A stretch of 64,000 nucleotides of DNA, from assembly GCF_018294505.1 (NCBI RefSeq), contig NC_057807.1, positions 183,313,420 to 183,377,419 on the forward strand, given 5' to 3'. Under the pieces are notes generated by a model that was not told the DNA's origin, did no database searches, and worked only from the letters and a program-made list of their open reading frames with translations. The position numbers were made by a program, and so were the translations under genes. Positions 59,010 to 64,000 of the stretch are shown here, piece after piece. Numbering within the stretch: position 1 is the first letter of the stretch; the number at the start of each line of letters is the position of its first letter. This DNA is from Triticum aestivum (lineage: Eukaryota > Streptophyta > Magnoliopsida > Poales > Poaceae).

Positions 59010-62000
59010 TGTCACGCCCAATATGCGACCCTATCCAAGAGGAACTCGAAGGTCCCACCAAGGATAAACCCGCATATTGAAACGCTTTTGCAAGGTGGAT
59101 ATCATTACATCAACATTACATAAATAGATGGGGATACATACAAGAGGCATACAATGCCACATGAATACAACATCATCTTACATAAGAGCACCATCCGACT
59201 ATGGATGAAACACAAACAGAAACTCAAACGACATCCACCCTGCTATCCCAGGCTGCCGACCTAGAACCTATCCCCTGATCAAAGAAGAAGCAGAAGAAGA
59301 ACTCCAAATCAAGGAACATCGCTCTCGCGTCAAGATCATCGCATAACATGTACCTGCAACTGTTGTTGTAGTAATCTGTGAGCCACGAGGACTCAGCAAT
59401 CCCATTACCATGGGTATCAAGACTAGCAAATTTTAATGGGTAAGGAAGGGGTAAAGTGGTGAGGTTACAGCAGAGGCTAAGCATGATATGGTGGCTAACA
59501 TATGCAAATAAGAGCGAGAAGAGAACAAATGGAACGGTCGTGAAGCTAGCAATGATCAAGAAGTGATCCTGAACTCCTACTTACGTCAAACATAACCCAA
59601 AACCGTGTTCACTTCCCGGACTCCGCCAGAAAGAGACCATCACGACTACACACGCGGTTGATGCGTTTTAATTCGAATCAGGTGCCAAGTTATCTACAAC
59701 CAAACATTAACAAATTCCCATCTGCCACATAACCGCGGGCACGGCTCTAGAAAGTTTATACCCTGCAGGAGTGTCCCAACTTAGCCCATGATAAGCTCTC
59801 GCGATCAATGAAGGATATAGCTTCTTCCAGGAAGACCCGATCAGTCTCGGAATCCCGGTTTACAAGACATTTCGACAATGGTAAAACAAGACCAGCAAAG
59901 CCGCCCGATGTGCCGACAAATCCCGATAGGAGCTGCACATATCTCGTTCTCAGGGCACCCCGGATAGGTCAGCCTACGAGTAAAACCAGACCTCGAGTTA
60001 CCCCGAGGTGGCCCCGCAGTCTGCCCGTTTTGGACCAACACTCGAAGGAGCACTGGCCCAGGGGGGCTAAAATAAAGATGACCCTCGGGCTCCGGAAACC
60101 CAAGGGAAAAAGGGCTAGGTGAGGCAAATGGTAAAACCAAGGCTGGGCCTTGCTGGAGGAGTTTTATTCAAAGCGAACTGTCAAGGGGGTCCCATAAATC
60201 ACCCAACCGCGTAAGGAACGCAAAATCCGGGAACATAACACCGGTATGACGGAAACTAGGGCGGCAAGAGTGGAACAAAACACCAGGCATAAGGCCGAGC
60301 CTTCCACCCTTTACCAAGTATATAGACGCATTAATAATATAAGAGATATTGTGATATCCAAACATAATCCTGTCCATCATGGAGCAATCTTCAACTTCAC
60401 CTGCAACTAACAACGTTATAAGAGGGGCTGAGCAAAGCGGTAACATAGCCAAGCAATGGTTTGCTAGGAAAGGTGAAAAAGGTTGGAGGCTGACATGGCA
60501 ATTTGGGAGGCTTAAAGAGCAAATGATAGGTAGCGCAGCATAGCGATAGAACGAAGCAACTAGCATAGCAATGATAGTAGTGAGATCCAAGGTGACGGTC
60601 ATCTTGCCTAAAATCCCGCTACGAAGAAGAACGAGTGCATGAAGAAGACGAACGGGCGTGGTCGAATGAATCCTCACAACTCCGGAACGAAACCGAAGCT
60701 AACGAGAGAAGCAACCCGGAAAGAAGCAAAAAATATAGTAAACAACCATCACATAAACATGGCATGATGCACAATCAAGTATGATGCATGTCCAATTTAA
60801 TGAGGTATGGCATGGCAAAGTGCAACAAACAGTACTACAAGTTAAGTGGAGCTCAATATGCAACGAGTTGCATATTGACAAAACACCACATTGACATATT
60901 TGGTTTAATCTCGTTTAAGCTACCAAACAATGTTAAATGTTGTTAACCATGGCAAGAGGTGAAGCATAATAAAACTACCTATCTAGGCAAGTTTAAATGA
61001 GGCCAGAACAACAAACAACAATTCCGGAAAATCCTCATGTCCAAATTTCAAATTTGCTCCTATTCTGCCTAAACCATATTTTAGAGTTGTTAAACAGCAA
61101 AAGAAAGTGCACCAAGTTAAACTAGGCATTTTCCACCCCATTTACATATAAAGTTTATTGAAATCGGAGCTACGGTTAATTAGTTATGAAATAAATCATT
61201 TTAACATGGCATTATGCAAAACAAATGCAAACAACAGTTTAAACATATTTAACATGGATGAAAGTGGCATATTATGAAACTAGATGAAATTTTAAGCATT
61301 TTACATATATAAAACATTTTAATATGATGCACGGTTCATGAGCTATTATATGCATGAAGTTCAAGGGTTTTTCTGCAAAACTGTAACCTCTGGAATAATA
61401 GACAAAATTGCAGCGCAGGAAAAAAACAACACGGGCCGAATCTGACTGGCTGCTGGGCTGGGGTTCTCACCATGGGCCAAAGCCCACGCAGGCAGGAAGC
61501 AGGAGCGGTCGGGCCTGGCGCTGGCTGCGGGCCACGCAGGCGGATCAAGGCGAGGCAGGGCGCTGTCGAGCGACGCACTCGCTGCTACTGCTGCTGTTCG
61601 TCTCTGAAGAACAGAAACAGGGCGAGGCGGCGCTGCTTGATGAGAGGATCGACGAGATGGGGCCTGCAGGCAGTGGACGACGGTGGGTATCCACCGGATC
61701 TGACGAGGGGAGCCGGTTCCCAATGGTAGGAGTCGAACAGGACGACGACGGCTCGGCTCCTGCGAAGAAATTCAGAGAGCAAGTGAGTTCAGAGAGGAGA
61801 GACGGGGAGAAGAAACAGGAAAGAAAGGAGAGAATAACGGGCGTGGCTTGGCTGACCGGAGCTTCTCCAGAGGCGTGCGGGCACGGCGGCGCTGCCGGAG
61901 GAGATGCAGACAACAGGGAGGGTTCATGGCGATGGCAGCGATGGCGATGCAGCACGAGGACGGCGACATCGAAGTCCTATCCATGGCGGCAGAGAGGGAG

Positions 62001-64000
62001 CAGAGAGATTAGGGAGGTGGAAGAAGGACGGAGGAAGAGGAGAAGGGCGGCGAGGACTGGCCTTGTCACGGTGGTCTCCATGGCTGACGGCTCTCCGGCG
62101 AGTCGAGCGGGGTCGAGGGCGACGAGGTCGAGGTCCGGAGCAGGGCGCTGGGGTGCGCTACTGATGGCCAGCGCGGAGGAGCATGGCCGGCGCGACGGGG
62201 CTGCTGGCTGGTGGGGATCGAGCAAAGGAGGCATGGCCTCGGGCTCGAGGAGGAGCAGTTGGCGCGAATCCATGGCGTTCGACGGCCGCGTCCATTTCCT
62301 GCGATAAGAAGCAGAGGAGGAGCATGGCATAGGGGCTCGGGTGCTGCTGCATGGAGGCTCCGCGAGGGGTAGATTGGGTGCTCGGGGTCGGAGAGAAGGA
62401 GCTCGGGCTCCTGTTGGTGGGTGGAGGAAAATGAGGAGAAGGGGATCCCAAGGTGGAGAGGACAAGGGGGGTGGCGGCGCGATGGAATGGGAAGGATGGG
62501 ACAGGATCCCTAGATCCTAGGGTTGGACCTATATGTATAGCAAGTGGTTTAGATTAGGGGTATTTAGTCCCTCCGATCGAAATCAAACGACCGAGAATAA
62601 ATAGATTAGGGAGTTATAAATAAGAAACGGAGATGTTTTAGAGATGCTAGGAGATGATCTGAATGCAACGGTGATGACTGAGCGGTTCGGGTTCGGAGCC
62701 GTTTTTAGACGCGCGCAAGAGGGGTCTGAGAGAGGTCAACGAGGACAAGGGCCTGAGAAAATGACAACGGAGGCAAAGAGAGAAAGGGCAACTACAAACG
62801 GCTACGAGTTTTATGAAAACATGCAGTTGCAATGCGCATGATGCTATGAGATGAGATGCATGGCATGAACACAACTAAAAACAAAAGACAAAACCCAACC
62901 ACAGAGGAAATAACATATCACATCTCCGGAAAAGGCAAAAGTTGGAGTTACGAATATGGAAAGTTGTATCCGGGGCTTTACAACACTCCACCACTACCAG
63001 AGGATCTCGTCCCGAGATCTAGGATGGCACCGTAGGGAAACGGAAGAGGAAGAGAAGAGGTAAAACTAAGTTGCTTGTTTGACGAACGAGTGAAACCACG
63101 AACCTTGAGAGGTTGAGCAATTTAAAAGAAAGTGCACAACAGAGATGAACGAGATTGCAACAATCCGTTAAAAAAGAGGAACAAGGAACATCACGAGAAC
63201 TTGAAGGTTGCAAAGACATGAATCAAGAGTTTAATGGACAAGATAGAATTCGAAACCACTCCGGTTAAAACAAGATGAGAGAGGAAGAATTCGGGCAGCA
63301 CTCCGGTTGAACATGGAAGGAATAGAACATGAACTTGAGAAGATGGGATGATACTTGATGAAATCAACAACACACTGCCTCCGGAACTATTGAAAGAATG
63401 GCACAATGGGTAAGTAGGATTTGAGACAGCACTCAGGTTGAAAAGAGACGCATGACTTGATAAGGTGAAAAGAACTTGAGCAGAGGACATAACACTCCTG
63501 TTAAACGGATAAGCAAGGAAAAGAACACGATCCTCACAATTCGAGATGATGAGTGAAAAGAGCAACACCACAATGCCTCCGGAAGAAAGAATAGAAGATA
63601 GATCATTGGAATAACAAAATGTAGGAGAAAAAATGCCAACTTCTGCCACAAATGAGCTTGGAAAGCACCCTTCCAAGAAGGTTATAACGGAGTTGTTGCA
63701 AAACCAACAACGAAAAGAATAAGCTTGTAGTGGGCTTATGGAAAACATCTCAAGACTATGAGGTGACATTTTGCCACTAACGAAAACAATTGCTTGCTTT
63801 GAGATCAACGAAGAGATGAAAACTTCTTCCACCAAGAGGATAAAGAGAAAGCTTGGGTCATGCATAATCACCACAAATAGCACCAACCCTTAAGGAAAGG
63901 CTTTAGGTGAAATCTGACACAAGATAACTCCAACGAAGAAGTTGATTGGTCGAAAAGATCTCTTGAACAAAGAGAAAATGATGGATTTAAATATCTCATT
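59010..64000 (-). repeat. Right (5') LTR of LARD-like element, partial
   Basis: Starts TGTCACGCCC. Lacks the MULE (empty site at 60965-60974). About 3% different from the left LTR up to 63148 and then identical by eye to the window end. Confidence 0.9.

Larger units (their letters stand above)
49779..64000 (-). mobile_element. LARD-like gypsy-type retrotransposon (continues past window)
   Basis: Minus-strand element with LTRs of at least 5 kb and a short interior without gag or pol. The primer site at 58996-59006 and LTR start at 59010 fix the orientation. LTR length and non-coding interior recall LARDs of Triticeae such as Sukkula, but I cannot confirm the family. The right end and the target duplication are outside the window. 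The insertion cut the FAR1/MULE transposase tail at 49779. Confidence 0.75.

Overview
This is repeat-dominated plant DNA, most likely from a Triticeae grass (wheat, barley or a relative). The reasons are a WIS/Angela/BARE-1-type copia LTR and gag, two copies of a gypsy family with CRM/Cereba-like architecture, a Stowaway MITE, Helitrons, a large element with LTRs of about 5 kb, and deep nesting of one element inside another. I found no intact host protein-coding gene, tRNA or rRNA. Every long reading frame belongs to a transposable element, and most are broken by stops or frameshifts.

Layout. 1-10.2 kb: the 3' end of a copia element (+), itself apparently inside a long gypsy LTR, is interrupted inside its RNase H by a complete CRM-like gypsy element on the minus strand (92-7817, TSD TTTTC). 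10.2-16.2 kb: a possible Helitron 3' end, a MITE with TAA target duplications (11605-11877), a GC-rich element with inverted ends (about 12997-14549), a Stowaway MITE (14569-14688) and unassigned DNA. 16.2-26.6 kb: a small coding-poor copia-type element (minus, TSD CATAC) split by a second CRM-like gypsy copy on the plus strand (17503-25265, TSD GCGGG). 26.6-33.2 kb: a tRNA-derived SINE-like element with 14-bp target duplications, unassigned AT-rich DNA, a non-autonomous Helitron (30939-33083) and the 3' end of another Helitron. 33.2-49.8 kb: a FAR1/MULE-type transposase gene with introns, split within its DNA-binding domain by a third gypsy element (36152-47226, TSD GGTGT). That gypsy has lost its RNase H and integrase core and holds a truncated Angela/BARE-like copia instead. 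49.8-64 kb: a minus-strand LARD-like element with LTRs of at least 5 kb. Its left LTR carries a 1.56-kb MULE that is absent from its right LTR.

The order of events can be read from the target duplications. Excising the third gypsy rejoins the FAR1/MULE frame, excising copy 1 rejoins the copia frame, and the right LARD LTR is an empty site for the MULE. The points most worth a second look are the polyprotein frames that run into the LTRs in two gypsy families, the dense TTGCCATG repeats in the transposase introns, the rearranged copia/gypsy junction at 42127/42128, and the abrupt step to complete identity between the two LARD LTRs after 55490.
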